Assembly: GCF_022829405.1 (NCBI RefSeq)
Contig: NZ_JAKSXW010000143.1
Span: 1 to 64,000 of the forward strand
DNA length: 64,000 nt
From: Methylobacterium sp. J-076
Lineage (GTDB): Bacteria; Pseudomonadota; Alphaproteobacteria; Rhizobiales; Beijerinckiaceae
Reading direction: 5' to 3'
The position numbers and the translations under genes were made by a program. The notes beneath the pieces are model-generated. The model worked only from the letters and a program-made list of their open reading frames with translations, did no database searches and was not told the origin of the DNA. Shown piece after piece: positions 45,595 through 55,362 of the stretch. Every line of letters begins with the position of its first letter. Position 1 is the stretch's first letter.

Positions 45595-46617
45595 CTAGTC
45601 GCCCGCATCCGAGACGGCGTGGCTCCAGGCGCCTTCGGGTTTGCGCGTGATCACCGCCTGATCGGTCCCGTTCGCCAGGAGGATGGCGACCGTGCGCTCG
45701 TAGTCGGCGGGGGCGAGGCGCCCGTCGCCCCCGTCGAGGAGCTTGGCGATCTCGATCATCATCCGCGTCTGGTGTCTCTCGGTCTGCGCGCCGCTGGCGT
45801 CGTTGTCGAGCACGATGGCGGCGGCCTCGTCCGGGTGCGCGGCGGCGTAGGCCCAGCCCTTCATGGAGGCCCGAACGAACTTGCCGAGGCGGGCGACAAA
45901 GGCCTTGTCCTTCAGCTTGCCGTCGAGGGCGTAGAGCCCGTCCTCCAGGGTCGCGACCCCCTGGTCCTCGTAGCGGAAGACCACGAGCTGCTCCGGCTTG
46001 AAGCCGGCATCGAGGACCTGCCAGTACTCGTTGTAGCTCATGGTCGAGACGCAATCGGCCTGCTTCTGGATCAGCGGATCGACGTTGAAGCCTTGCTTCA
46101 GCACCGTCACGCCGCCCGGCGAGCCGTCCGTCTTGAGGCCGAGCTTGGCCATCCAGGCCAGGAACGGGTACTCGTTGCCCGAGAACCAGACGCCCAGCGT
46201 CCGCCCCTTGAGGTCGGCGGGGCTCCTGATCCCGGTATCGGCCCGGCAGGTGAGCATCAGGCCCGAGCGCTTGAACGGCTGGGCGACGTTGACGAGGGGC
46301 ACGCCCTTCTCCCGCGCCGCCAGGGCCGAGGGCATCCAGTCGACCACCACGTCGGCCCCCCCGCCCGCGATGACCTGGGGCGGCGCCACGTCCGGCCCGC
46401 CGGGCTTGATCGTCACGTCGAGGCCGGCGTCCTTGTAGAAGCCCTTGGCCTGCGCGACGTAGTACCCCGCGAACTGCGCCTGCGGCACCCATTTGAGCTG
46501 CAGCGTCACGGGCTCCGCCGCCCGCGCCCCGCCGCCCCCGGCGAGGCAGAGGGCGAGGACCCCCGTCCAGAGGCGCAGTCGCGCGCCCCGCGCCGTCTTC
46601 ATCCGCCGATCCGCCAT
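45595..46617 (-). CDS. ABC transporter substrate-binding protein, NMT1/THI5-like (system 3)
   Basis: This 340-aa periplasmic protein has a signal peptide (cleavage near GARAAE, residues 30-35). Its mature start VTLQLKWVPQAQFAGYYVAQ is typical of the ThiY/NMT1-like group, which binds thiamine-pyrimidine precursors and related heterocycles. An internal ATG (MKTARG, five codons in) may be the true start. It sits with two permeases and an ATPase between rutD and atzG. Possible cargoes are pyrimidines (it follows rutABCD, which lacks the rutG transporter here) or ureides (it precedes atzGEHF). Confidence 0.87.
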   Translation of the reverse strand: MADRRMKTARGARLRLWTGVLALCLAGGGGARAAEPVTLQLKWVPQAQFAGYYVAQAKGFYKDAGLDVTIKPGGPDVAPPQVIAGGGADVVVDWMPSALAAREKGVPLVNVAQPFKRSGLMLTCRADTGIRSPADLKGRTLGVWFSGNEYPFLAWMAKLGLKTDGSPGGVTVLKQGFNVDPLIQKQADCVSTMSYNEYWQVLDAGFKPEQLVVFRYEDQGVATLEDGLYALDGKLKDKAFVARLGKFVRASMKGWAYAAAHPDEAAAIVLDNDASGAQTERHQTRMMIEIAKLLDGGDGRLAPADYERTVAILLANGTDQAVITRKPEGAWSHAVSDAGD

Positions 46618-46647
46618 TCCGGTCTCCCCGCCGATCAGGTTGCTGGT

Positions 46648-47622
46648 TCAGGCCGCCCGCGCCGCTGTTGGCCGGGGCGTCGTCGCCCGCTCGATGAGCG
46701 CGACGAGTCCGTAGAAGGCCGAGCCGGCGAGCCCCGCCAGCGCGATCTCGGCCCAGACCATATCGAGGGCGAGCCGGGCCGCCTCGATGGAGATGCGGAA
46801 GCCCATGCCGACGATGGGCGTGCCGAAGAACTCGGCGACGATCGCCCCGATCAGCGCCAGCGTGGCGTTGACCTTGAGGGCGGTGAACAGGAACGGCAGG
46901 GCGGTCGGCAGGCGCAGGAGCACGAGGGTCTGCCCGTAGCCCGCCGCGTAGCTGCGCATCAGGTCGCGCTCCAGCCGGCCCGTGGCGGCGAGGCCGGCGC
47001 TGGCCTGCACCAGCATCGGGAAGAAGGTCATCAGCGCCACCACCGCCGCCTTGGACGGCCAGTCGAACCCGAACCACATCACCATGATCGGGGCGACGCC
47101 GACGATCGGCAGGGCGGAGGCGAAGTGCCCCACGGGCAGCAGCCCCCTGCGGATGAACGGCACCCGGTCGGCGAGGATCGCCGTGGCGAGCCCGGCGAGG
47201 TTGCCCAGGGCGTAGCCCGGCAGGGCCGCCTTCACGAAGGTCTGGACGAAATCCGCCGCCAGCGTCGGCCCCGCCGTGGCGAAGCGCACGGCGACGGCCG
47301 AGGGCGGGGGCATCAGCACCGCCGGGACGCCCGCGCCCACCGTCACGATCTCCCAGAGGGCGAGGACGAGGAGCCCGAACAGCACCGGCACGGCGAGCCC
47401 GGCCGCCCGCCGGGCCACGTGGCGGCGCGGCGCCAGGGCGGCGAGGTCGATGGCCGCCAGCGTCGCCAGGAGCCACAGGCCGAGGGTCGCCGCCCAGAGG
47501 CCGGCCCCCGCCTGCCCGGCGGTGCCGGGCCGGTGGACGAGGAGGCAGAGGGCGAGGCCGGCGGCGCCGGCCGCCCCGGTCAGGGCCAGGGCGCGCCCCG
47601 GCGTTCCGCGGGCGGCCCTCAT
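46648..47622 (-). CDS. ABC transporter permease (SsuC/ThiX type), system 3
   Basis: This 324-aa BPD-transp-1 permease has an unusual N-terminal part with two to three extra hydrophobic segments (about 1-75) before the standard core. The EAA-like loop is DLMRSYAAGYGQTLVLLRLP. The start at 47622 overlaps the upstream permease stop by four bases. It ends 30 bp before the binding-protein gene. Confidence 0.88.
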   Translation of the reverse strand: MRAARGTPGRALALTGAAGAAGLALCLLVHRPGTAGQAGAGLWAATLGLWLLATLAAIDLAALAPRRHVARRAAGLAVPVLFGLLVLALWEIVTVGAGVPAVLMPPPSAVAVRFATAGPTLAADFVQTFVKAALPGYALGNLAGLATAILADRVPFIRRGLLPVGHFASALPIVGVAPIMVMWFGFDWPSKAAVVALMTFFPMLVQASAGLAATGRLERDLMRSYAAGYGQTLVLLRLPTALPFLFTALKVNATLALIGAIVAEFFGTPIVGMGFRISIEAARLALDMVWAEIALAGLAGSAFYGLVALIERATTPRPTAARAA

Positions 47623-48530
47623 CGCGCCCCCGCCCCGGACGGGCGCCCGCCCGTGAGCCGGGCCATGCCGGCCTCCGCCAGCGACACCGCCGCCACCAGG
47701 AGCGCCGAGAGCGCGGCGGCGACGACGAGGGCGGCCCAGATCTGGACCGTCTGCCCGTAATAGGAGCCCGCGAGCAGGCGCGCCCCGAGGCCGGCCTGCG
47801 CGCCGGTGGGCAATTCGCCGACGATGGTCCCCACGAGGCTCGCCGCCACGGCGATCTTCAGGGCCGCGAACAGGTCCGGCAGGGCGGCGGGCAGGCGCAG
47901 CCGCCACAGGGTCTGCCTGCGGCCGGCCGAGTAGGTGCGCATCAGGTCGGCGAGCATCCGGTCGGGGGAGGTCAGGCCCTTCACCATGCCGACGGTGACG
48001 GGGAAGAAGCAGAGGTAGGCGGCGATCACCGCCTTCGGCAGCAGGCCGGTCAGGCCCGCCGCCCCGAGGGCGACGATGACGATGGGGGCGACGGCCAGGA
48101 TGGGGACGGTCTGCGAGGCGACGACCCACGGCATCAGGCTGCGCTCGACGCTGCGCAGGTGGACGATGCCCACCGCCAGCACGAGGCCGAGGGCGGTGCC
48201 GATGCCGAACCCGACGAGGGTCGCCGAGAGGGTGACGGAGGCGTGGTAGGCGAGGCTGCGCTTCGACGTCACCGGCAGGCCGAACAGGCTGCGGGCGAGT
48301 TCCTGGGCGATCTGGTGGGGGGCCGGCACGACGGGCCGCTCCTGCGCCATGGTCGCCGCGGCGACGGCGCCCGCCTCCGGGGCCGCCCCCGCCCGGACGA
48401 GGGCGTCCGCCGCGCCGGACCAGTTGCCGAGCAGCGCGGCGAGGTACCAGAGGGCGAGGATCGCGAGCACCACCGCCGCGACCGGCAGGGCGTGGCCCCC
48501 GCTCCGGGGAGGGCGCGCCTCAGGCGTCAT
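47619..48530 (-). CDS. ABC transporter permease (SsuC/ThiX type), system 3, second permease
   Basis: This 303-aa permease carries the EAA-like loop DLMRTYSAGRRQTLWRLRLP and about six membrane helices. It overlaps the ATPase gene upstream (start 48530, ATPase stop 48520) and the next permease by four bases. Two different permeases suggest a heterodimeric channel. Confidence 0.88.
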   Translation of the reverse strand: MTPEARPPRSGGHALPVAAVVLAILALWYLAALLGNWSGAADALVRAGAAPEAGAVAAATMAQERPVVPAPHQIAQELARSLFGLPVTSKRSLAYHASVTLSATLVGFGIGTALGLVLAVGIVHLRSVERSLMPWVVASQTVPILAVAPIVIVALGAAGLTGLLPKAVIAAYLCFFPVTVGMVKGLTSPDRMLADLMRTYSAGRRQTLWRLRLPAALPDLFAALKIAVAASLVGTIVGELPTGAQAGLGARLLAGSYYGQTVQIWAALVVAAALSALLVAAVSLAEAGMARLTGGRPSGAGAR

Positions 48531-49368
48531 AGGCGTTGCCGGCCCGCAGGCCGTCCCGGACGCGGTGGGCGAGGGCGAGGAATTCCGGCGTCTCGCGGAT
48601 CTCCAGGGGGCGCTCCCGCCCGAGGGCGGCACAGTCCACGATGTCGATGATGCGTCCGGGCCGGGGCGACATCACCACCACGCGGCCGGACAGGTAGACC
48701 GCCTCCGCAATGGAGTGGGTGACGAACAGGACCGTCTTGCCGGTCTCCCGCCAGAGGCCGAGCAGCTGCGCGTTAAGGTGGTCGCGGACGATCTCGTCGA
48801 GGGCCCCGAACGGCTCGTCCATCAGGAGGAGCTTCGGTTCGAAGCAGAGGGCGCGGGCGATGGAGGCCCGCTGCTGCATCCCGCCGGAGAGCTGCCAGGG
48901 GAACTTCCGCCCGAAGCCCGACAGGTGGACGAGGTCGAGGTAGCGGGCCACCCGCTCCCGGCGCTCCGCCCGGGGCACGCCGAAGATCTCCAGCGGCAGG
49001 GCGACGTTCCGCTCCACCGTCCGCCAGGGATAGAGCGCGGGCGCCTGGAACACGAAGCCGTAATCCCGGCGCAGGCGCGCCGCCCCGGCGCCGATCCCGT
49101 TGACGGCGAGGCTCCCGCCGGTCGGCCGCTCCAGATCCGCCACGCAGCGCAGGAACGTGGTCTTCCCGCAGCCCGAGGGGCCGATGAAGGAGACGAACTC
49201 GCCGCGGGCGACGGTGAGGTCGATCCCCGAGAGAGCGAAGACCGGGCCGTCGGCGGTCTCGTAGGTCAGGGAGAGGTCCCGGGCGGAGACGGCGGTCTCC
49301 CCGGGCGCGGCGGCCGGGGCCGGGGCCTGCGGGGCGATCCTGAGGGCGGCGGCGCGGGACGGGGACAT
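48520..49368 (-). CDS. ABC transporter ATP-binding protein (SsuB/ThiZ type), system 3
   Basis: This 282-aa ATPase has Walker A (GPSGCGKTT), signature LSGGMQQR and Walker B (LLLMDEPFGALD), with the switch histidine in VTHSIAEA. A Pro/Ala-rich N-terminal leader (about 1-28) precedes the domain. The start at 49368 is the first ATG after the rutD stop region; the gap to rutD is 131 bp and holds a weak minus-strand sigma-54-like site. It heads the system 3/atzGEHF run. Confidence 0.9.
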   Translation of the reverse strand: MSPSRAAALRIAPQAPAPAAAPGETAVSARDLSLTYETADGPVFALSGIDLTVARGEFVSFIGPSGCGKTTFLRCVADLERPTGGSLAVNGIGAGAARLRRDYGFVFQAPALYPWRTVERNVALPLEIFGVPRAERRERVARYLDLVHLSGFGRKFPWQLSGGMQQRASIARALCFEPKLLLMDEPFGALDEIVRDHLNAQLLGLWRETGKTVLFVTHSIAEAVYLSGRVVVMSPRPGRIIDIVDCAALGRERPLEIRETPEFLALAHRVRDGLRAGNAYDA

Positions 49369-49499
49369 GGCGGGCGCGCCTTCGGGCTTCGGGCCGGCGC
49401 CCGGAAGCGTGCGCCGGGGCGAGGCGGCCGTCGCCGCATCGCCGGGTTCGTCCTCGGCCGCGGGGCGGCCTGCCGGGGGTGCGAGCATTTCTCGTGCCG

Positions 49500-50306
49500 T
49501 CAGGGCCGGGCCAGGAAGGCGAGGAGCGCGCGGTTGAAGGGCCCGGCGCGGGTGACGCTGTGGGCGTGGCCGCCCTCCGGCGCGAGGTCGAGCCGGGCGT
49601 TCGGTAGGGCGGCGGCGAGGCGTTCCGAGGCGGTGTAGGGCACGAGCACGTCGTCCCGCGCCGCCATCACCAGGGTTTCGTGGGGGAGGGTGCCGAGGCG
49701 CTGGGACAGGTCGCAGGCTTCGAGGGCCGCGATCCGGGCGAGCACGGTGTCGGCGCCGGGGAAATGGGCCAGCGCGTGCGCCTCGTCCGCCGCGAGGCGC
49801 CCGCCGTTCTCGCTGATCCACGCCGCCGGGTAGAGGAAGATCGCCTGCGCGGCCACGAAGGCCTCCGGCCCCGCCCGGGTCAGCAGCGCCTTGCGGGCGG
49901 CGAAGCAGCGGCGGGTGGCCGGGTCCAGGGTGGCCCAGCCGTTGACGACCACGATCCGCCCGACCCGTTCGGGATGGTCGAGGGCGAGCTGCAGGCCGAT
50001 CAGCCCGCCGAGGGCGTGGCCCACCATGTCGGCCTGCGGGATGGCGAGGGCGTCGAGGACGGAGAGCGCGTCCCGGGCCATCGCCGGGATGTCGTGGCCG
50101 GGCGCGAGCGCACCGGCCGAGCGCCCGGTGCCCCGGTGGTCGTAGGTGACGACCCGGAGGGAGGCGCAGAGCGCATCCATCTGCGGGGCGAAGTAGCCCG
50201 CCCCGCCGCCGAGGCCCGGCGAGAGCAGGACCGGGCGCCCCGTGGCGAGCCCCGAAACCGCATGGTGGAGGGGGGCCGCCACCGCCTCACCCGGCCTTTC
50301 CGACAT
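49500..50306 (-). CDS. rutD: RutD-like alpha/beta hydrolase (aminoacrylate hydrolase)
   Basis: This 268-aa protein is an alpha/beta hydrolase of the Rut pathway that accelerates removal of aminoacrylate or carbamate to yield malonic semialdehyde. The nucleophile elbow is GHALGG (usual GHSxGG with Ala in place of Ser at the elbow in many RutD proteins), and the histidine is in EGGHAHSV. It overlaps the rutC stop by 20 bp. It is the last rut gene here. Confidence 0.88.
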   Translation of the reverse strand: MSERPGEAVAAPLHHAVSGLATGRPVLLSPGLGGGAGYFAPQMDALCASLRVVTYDHRGTGRSAGALAPGHDIPAMARDALSVLDALAIPQADMVGHALGGLIGLQLALDHPERVGRIVVVNGWATLDPATRRCFAARKALLTRAGPEAFVAAQAIFLYPAAWISENGGRLAADEAHALAHFPGADTVLARIAALEACDLSQRLGTLPHETLVMAARDDVLVPYTASERLAAALPNARLDLAPEGGHAHSVTRAGPFNRALLAFLARP

Positions 50307-50679
50307 GGGCGACCGAGGCGATCTCCACCCGCGCGTCGGGCTTCACGAGGCCGCACTGGATGCAGAAGCGGGCGGGCTTGTCGCCGGGGAAATACTCCGC
50401 GTAGACGGCGTTGATCGCGCTGTAATCGGCCCAGTCCGTGACGAAGATGTGGTTGAAGGTGACGTCGTCCATCGTGCCGCCGGCGGCCTCGACCACGCCC
50501 TTGATCGTCTCCAGCACATGCCGGGCCTGGGCGCCCGCATCGCCGACATGGACGACGTTGTTGTCCTTGTCGAAGGGCAGGGTGCCCGAGACGTAGAGGA
50601 TCCCGTCGGCGAGCGCGCCGGGGACGTAGGGGGCCAGGGGCTTGCCGGTGCCCGGGGGGATGATCACGGTCTTCGGCAT
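50287..50679 (-). CDS. rutC: RutC-like aminoacrylate deaminase (RidA/YjgF family)
   Basis: This 130-aa Rid-family protein deaminates 3-aminoacrylate derivatives in uracil breakdown. The conserved arginine region [20 protein letters not shown] near the C-terminus and '[22 protein letters not shown]' are typical of RutC. It lies 37 bp after rutB and overlaps rutD. Confidence 0.9.
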   Translation of the reverse strand: MPKTVIIPPGTGKPLAPYVPGALADGILYVSGTLPFDKDNNVVHVGDAGAQARHVLETIKGVVEAAGGTMDDVTFNHIFVTDWADYSAINAVYAEYFPGDKPARFCIQCGLVKPDARVEIASVAHVGKAG

Positions 50680-50715
50680 GGCAGGGGGCGCCTTCTGCAG
50701 GGCTCGGGGAAGGAC

Positions 50716-51437
50716 TCAATCGGCCGGCGTGAGCGCCGCCGCGAAGGCCGGGACGTCGGACACCCAGCCGAAGAAGGTCGCGATGTTGGTGAGCGCGCCC
50801 TCCTGCAGGGCCGGCGGCCCGGCCTGATGCGTCGCGTCGGCGAGGACGATGCCGAAGTATTCGAGGAAGAACCCGTCCCGCAGGGTCGATTCCACGCAGA
50901 CGTTCGTGGCGATGCCGGTGAAGACCAGGGTGCGGATGCTGCGGGCGCGGAGCATGCTGTCAAGCGGCGTGTTGAAGAAGCCGCTGTAGCGCGGCTTGCC
51001 CAGCACGATCTCGCCGGGCTCGGGCTTCAGGGCATCGACGAGGGCGTAATCCCAGGTGCCCTTGGCGAGGAGCTGCGCGTTCATCTCCGGCCGGGCGCGC
51101 ATGTGCTTCAGGGCGTTCGACTTGTGCCAGTTCGGCGAGCCGGGGCCGCCGGCCTCGACGTAGTCCCGGTCCCAGCCGTTCTGGAACCAGACCACCGTGA
51201 TCCCGGCCTCCCGCGCCGCCGCGACGGCCTTCGCGATCTGCGCGATCACCGGCCCCGTGCCCGACACGTCGAAGCCCGCCCGGTCGAGGTAGCCGTCCTT
51301 CGTGGCGTAGGCGTTCTGCATGTCGACCACGATCAGCGCCGCGGTGGCGGGATCGAAGGCGATCGGCTCCGGCCGGGCCGGCAGCGTCACCGCCCCGTGC
51401 CGTCCCGCCGGATCGCGGTAGCCCGCGGGCGCCTCCA

Positions 51438-51438
<1 letters not shown>
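50716..51438 (-). CDS. rutB: RutB ureidoacrylate/peroxyureidoacrylate amidohydrolase
   Basis: This 240-aa isochorismatase-like cysteine hydrolase cleaves the ring-opened product of RutA to aminoacrylate and carbamate. The triad lies in [23 protein letters not shown] and [15 protein letters not shown]. The last block is specific to RutB and separates it from the two BiuH-type paralogues in the window. It shares one base with the rutA stop. Confidence 0.93.
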
Positions 51439-52550
<1,112 letters not shown>

Positions 52551-52691
52551 CGCAACCTCCCCTGGCGCGGCAAGCATTCCGGCCCGCCGATGCTGCGTTC
52601 GCCGACCCGAATTCGCACGGTGACGGGCGAGCCCGTCGTGACGACTTGCCGTTGCAAGTTCAGGCCTTGCATGGGGGAAGAGTGGAACGGG

Positions 52692-52707
52692 TGGACCAGA
52701 CGGTCAA
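52692..52707. promoter_or_regulatory. Candidate RutR operator, box A
   Basis: TGGACCAGACGGTCAA matches the RutR palindrome TTGACCA-N2-TGGTCAA at 12 of 14 defined positions. It lies 142 bp upstream of the rutA start and 122 bp downstream of rutR. Confidence 0.62.
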
Positions 52708-52724
52708 ACTCCGCCGGCCGGATT

Positions 52725-52740
52725 TTGACCGTTTGCACAA
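52725..52740. promoter_or_regulatory. Candidate RutR operator, box B
   Basis: TTGACCGTTTGCACAA matches the RutR palindrome at 11 of 14 positions. Its centre is 33 bp (about three helical turns) from box A. The outer halves of the two boxes also form a 9-bp inverted repeat, ACGGTCAAA (52700-52708) and TTTGACCGT (52724-52732). Confidence 0.5.
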
Positions 52741-52828
52741 ACTCTCCGCCGAGTGACCGCGCGCCGGGCGGGGTTTGCGGAAGGCTTGTGCGCCAGTCCG
52801 GGTAGCGGGCGTCCGGAGCCCGGCCGAA

Positions 52829-53470
52829 TCAGGCGAGGCCGAGACGCCCGAGGATCAGCGCCTGCGTGCTCGCCACGGTGGCTTCGAAGAAGTCCGGGTC
52901 ACTCAGGGTGCGGCCGGTGATGGCTTCGATCTGGGTGGCGAAGTCGGCATAGTGCTGGGTGATCGCCCAGATGGAGAAGATCAGGTGGTGCGGGTCGTGG
53001 GGGGCGATCCGGCCCGCCGCGATCCAGGCCCGGAGGATGGCGGCCTTCTCCTCCACAAGGCTGCGCAGGGGGCCCTGCAGTTCGGCCCGCAGCAGGCCCG
53101 CGCCCTGGACGATCTCCAGGCAGAACAGGCGCGAGGCCTGCGGCGCATCCCGCGACAGGACGATCTTGTGGCGGATGTAGCGGCGCAGGGCCTCCCCGGG
53201 CTCGCTGTCGGCCTGCAGGGAGAGCAGCGGGTCGAGCCAGACGTCGAGCACGCGCCGGAGCACCGCGACGTAGAGGCCTTCCTTCGACGGGAAGTAATAG
53301 AGCAGGTTCGTCTTGGAGAGGCCCGCGCGCTCCGCGATCTGTTCGATGCTGGCCCCGTGCAGGCCGACGGTGGAGAAGACCGCGAGTGCCGCATCGAGCA
53401 CCGCCTCCCGGCGCGCCTGCCCGTCCCGCCGCCGCCGCCGCACCGGCGCGGACCCGCCGCCTGCCGCCAC
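52829..53470 (-). CDS. rutR: RutR, TetR-family regulator of pyrimidine use
   Basis: This 213-aa repressor has an N-terminal helix-turn-helix (IEQIAERAGLSKTNLLYYFP, about residues 42-61) identical in its recognition helix to E. coli RutR. The C-terminal ligand domain keeps blocks RLFCLEIVQGAGLL and DPHHLIFSIWAITQHYADFA that form the uracil pocket. It lies directly upstream of rutA on the same strand. Uracil or thymine binding should release it from operators such as those at 52692 and 52725. Confidence 0.93.
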   Translation of the reverse strand: MAAGGGSAPVRRRRRDGQARREAVLDAALAVFSTVGLHGASIEQIAERAGLSKTNLLYYFPSKEGLYVAVLRRVLDVWLDPLLSLQADSEPGEALRRYIRHKIVLSRDAPQASRLFCLEIVQGAGLLRAELQGPLRSLVEEKAAILRAWIAAGRIAPHDPHHLIFSIWAITQHYADFATQIEAITGRTLSDPDFFEATVASTQALILGRLGLA

Positions 53471-53594
53471 TTCCGTCCTCCCCCGCCGTGTCCCGTGCCC
53501 CCACCCATAGCCCGGATCGCGCGAGATCCGTGCGGCCTTCGTCGAGCACCGGCCACGGGACGGGCGGAACGGGGAGGCGGCGGCGCCTCACGGC

Positions 53595-53849
53595 CTACAT
53601 GCGCGAGAACGGGCCGTCGTGCGGGGGCAGCGTCGTCCGGTCGCCGAGGAGGCTGCGGCCCGAGGCGATGATCTGGATCGTCTGCCGCCGATCGCAGGCG
53701 ATGCGCGCCTCGGTCTCCAAGTCGCGCAGGTACGATATCAAGTTGTCTCGGGAGCTGCTGCGCGCCTTCAGCGCGAGCTCTACCTTGGATGACACATTCT
53801 TCTCGAGATCTGTCCAATAATCAGGTGTAAATATGGACATAACGGACAT
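53595..53849 (-). CDS. Hypothetical protein, 84 aa
   Basis: I do not recognise it. It is hydrophilic, without signal peptide or membrane segment; the middle (about 15-60) is probably helical, with the sequence SRDNLISYLRDLETEARIACDRRQTIQ. AAGGA lies eight bases before the start. DNA here is noticeably more AT-rich than the surroundings, which may indicate transfer. Confidence 0.55.
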   Translation of the reverse strand: MSVMSIFTPDYWTDLEKNVSSKVELALKARSSSRDNLISYLRDLETEARIACDRRQTIQIIASGRSLLGDRTTLPPHDGPFSRM

Positions 53850-53980
53850 TCATCCATCCTTGAGACAGCAAGGCAGGAATTTTAAGCATGGGAAATCGGC
53901 GTGCCCGATCTAATTTTGGGTTTTGGGATTTTTGGTGGGCGGGACTTTCACCCCGCCCGGATCCCGTCGGCGTCCCCGCG

Positions 53981-54076
53981 CTACAGGTTCAGCCACACGC
54001 CGGCCGAGCCGATCAGCGTCATCACGAGGCTGCCGGCAAAGGCAGCGGCCATCACGTAGGAAAACACCTTCAGCAT
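53981..54076 (-). CDS. Predicted 31-aa single-span membrane peptide
   Basis: A 32-codon frame encodes MLKVFSYVMAAAFAGSLVMT followed by LIGSAGVWLNL, nearly all hydrophobic. A strong ribosome site (GGGAGGA) lies nine bases before the ATG. It starts 18 bp after the stop of the 88-aa secreted protein gene, so the two probably form a small operon. It resembles the many short single-span peptides that attach to membrane complexes; no function can be assigned. Confidence 0.6.
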   Translation of the reverse strand: MLKVFSYVMAAAFAGSLVMTLIGSAGVWLNL

Positions 54077-54094
54077 TGCGGTCTTCCTCCCGGC

Positions 54095-54361
54095 TCAGCA
54101 GCGATTGCCGCCGGTGGTCTGCCCGTATTGCTTGACCGGAAAGTTCTGCTGGTTGGCGTTGCCTTCGGCCGCCGAGTTCTGGGGGCAGGTCCGCGGGTTC
54201 CGGTCGTATCGGCCGCCGGGGAAGCCATCCAGCGAGCCGGTGGCCTCGACGTCGAAGGGCGTGTAGCCCGGCCGAGCCGAATTCTCGTAGGCCACGGTCG
54301 GCGAAATCGACCCGGCACCAAGAATTAAAACCGTAATCATGGCGACGATATGATTTTTCAT
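54095..54361 (-). CDS. Small secreted protein, 88 aa, cysteine-containing
   Basis: An N-terminal signal peptide (about 1-24, ending TVAYE) is followed by a polar, Asn/Gln/Gly-rich chain with two cysteines, one at the last residue. No recognised domain. It is the first gene of a putative two-gene unit with the 31-aa membrane peptide. A 13-bp palindrome CCGGATATTCCGG (54393-54405) lies about 30 bp upstream. Confidence 0.65.
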   Translation of the reverse strand: MKNHIVAMITVLILGAGSISPTVAYENSARPGYTPFDVEATGSLDGFPGGRYDRNPRTCPQNSAAEGNANQQNFPVKQYGQTTGGNRC

Positions 54362-54656
54362 GCTAAGATAAATACCATCATTCTTCTACAACCCGGATAT
54401 TCCGGTCTGTTTCTCGTCGTGAAGAATGGATATGGGGGTCTCTCGTCCTTTTACGACGTGCGTCCTCGCACCCCGGGCCGTCCCTTCCATCGCGGGGCAA
54501 GATGGGCGGCTTTCGCGCGGAACGCATAGGATGATCGTGACGCGCCAGGGCTGAGCGGACGCCTCGAAGCGGCGCATCGACTCGCGCACGAATCCCTGGA
54601 GGCGATGCCGAGGGGGCTGATGGGCGCGTCGGGATGCGGGAGGGGGCGTGTCCCGC
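54362..54656. other. Intergenic region, 295 bp, no supported gene
   Basis: Contains the 13-bp palindrome CCGGATATTCCGG at 54393-54405 and AT-rich DNA just before the gene at 54361. A 67-codon frame on the minus strand has no ribosome site or recognisable similarity. Confidence 0.5.
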
Positions 54657-54899
54657 TCAGTCCCAATCCTGGCTGTCGAGGGTGCATTCGCCGTGCATGT
54701 GCTTGGCGATGGCCGTCATCGCCTCGTCGAGGGTGGCGTGAAGCCGCTGGATCGGGTTGAGGCTGCCCGTGGCTTCAGGGGTGATCCGGAAGCCCGCCTC
54801 CTGATCGGAGTGATCGATGGTCCCGAGACGGCGGCCGAGGCGGTCCTTGAGGTTCCACACGGTCCCCTCGGACCCGGCCGGCGTGACGACGACATCCAT
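54657..54899 (-). CDS. Hypothetical protein, 80 aa
   Basis: Not recognised. It is soluble and looks like a compact small domain: TVWNLKDRLGRRLGTI, then RLHATLDEAMTAIAKHMHGE. A ribosome site (GGGAG) precedes the start by ten bases. No signal peptide. Codon use matches the genome. Confidence 0.65.
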   Translation of the reverse strand: MDVVVTPAGSEGTVWNLKDRLGRRLGTIDHSDQEAGFRITPEATGSLNPIQRLHATLDEAMTAIAKHMHGECTLDSQDWD

Positions 54900-55039
54900 G
54901 GCGCTGCTCCCGCGCGGGATGAGGCCGCCCCTCAGCCCCGCCTGCGCGGAGGGTCACACAACGGCCCCGGCGCAGCAAGGCATGCCGCCCCGGATGTCTG
55001 GCGTCCGCCCGGTGAGCGAGGCGGCTGTCCGATGGGCAC

Positions 55040-55255
55040 TTACCGTGCCTGCGCGCACGTCCCGCGGTGGGGCGGCTCGTCCTCGACCGTCTGTCGGTCG
55101 GCGCGATCCTCCGGTGAGGCCGATGCCGCCGGCCCGCACACACCCTCGGGGTGGTCGGGCAGGGGGAAGAGTTGGCCGAGCCCATGCGCCACGCCGCGCA
55201 GCACGCTATCCCCGTGCCGCTCGTCGTAATGCGGGTCCACGACAGTGAAGCTCAT
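55040..55255 (-). CDS. Hypothetical protein, 71 aa
   Basis: Not recognised. N-terminal segment MSFTVVDPHYDERHGDSVL looks ordered; the C-terminal half is polar and probably disordered. GGGAG lies nine bases before the start, and a 15-bp palindrome (55269-55283) lies just upstream. Confidence 0.5.
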   Translation of the reverse strand: MSFTVVDPHYDERHGDSVLRGVAHGLGQLFPLPDHPEGVCGPAASASPEDRADRQTVEDEPPHRGTCAQAR

Positions 55256-55268
55256 GCGGTTGCTCCCA

Positions 55269-55283
55269 CGTGGTTACCACGTA
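55269..55283. promoter_or_regulatory. 15-bp palindrome, candidate operator
   Basis: ACGTGGTTACCACGT is ACGTGGT and its exact complement around one central base. It starts 14 bp before the start codon at 55255 and would overlap the promoter or leader. The regulator is unknown. Confidence 0.4.
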
Positions 55284-55362
55284 GGTTAAATTTACGGATC
55301 GAAAGCGGTTCCAAGCGATGGGATGATTTCGTCCGTCCGCGCGTCCGCGCCGGGGACGTCGG

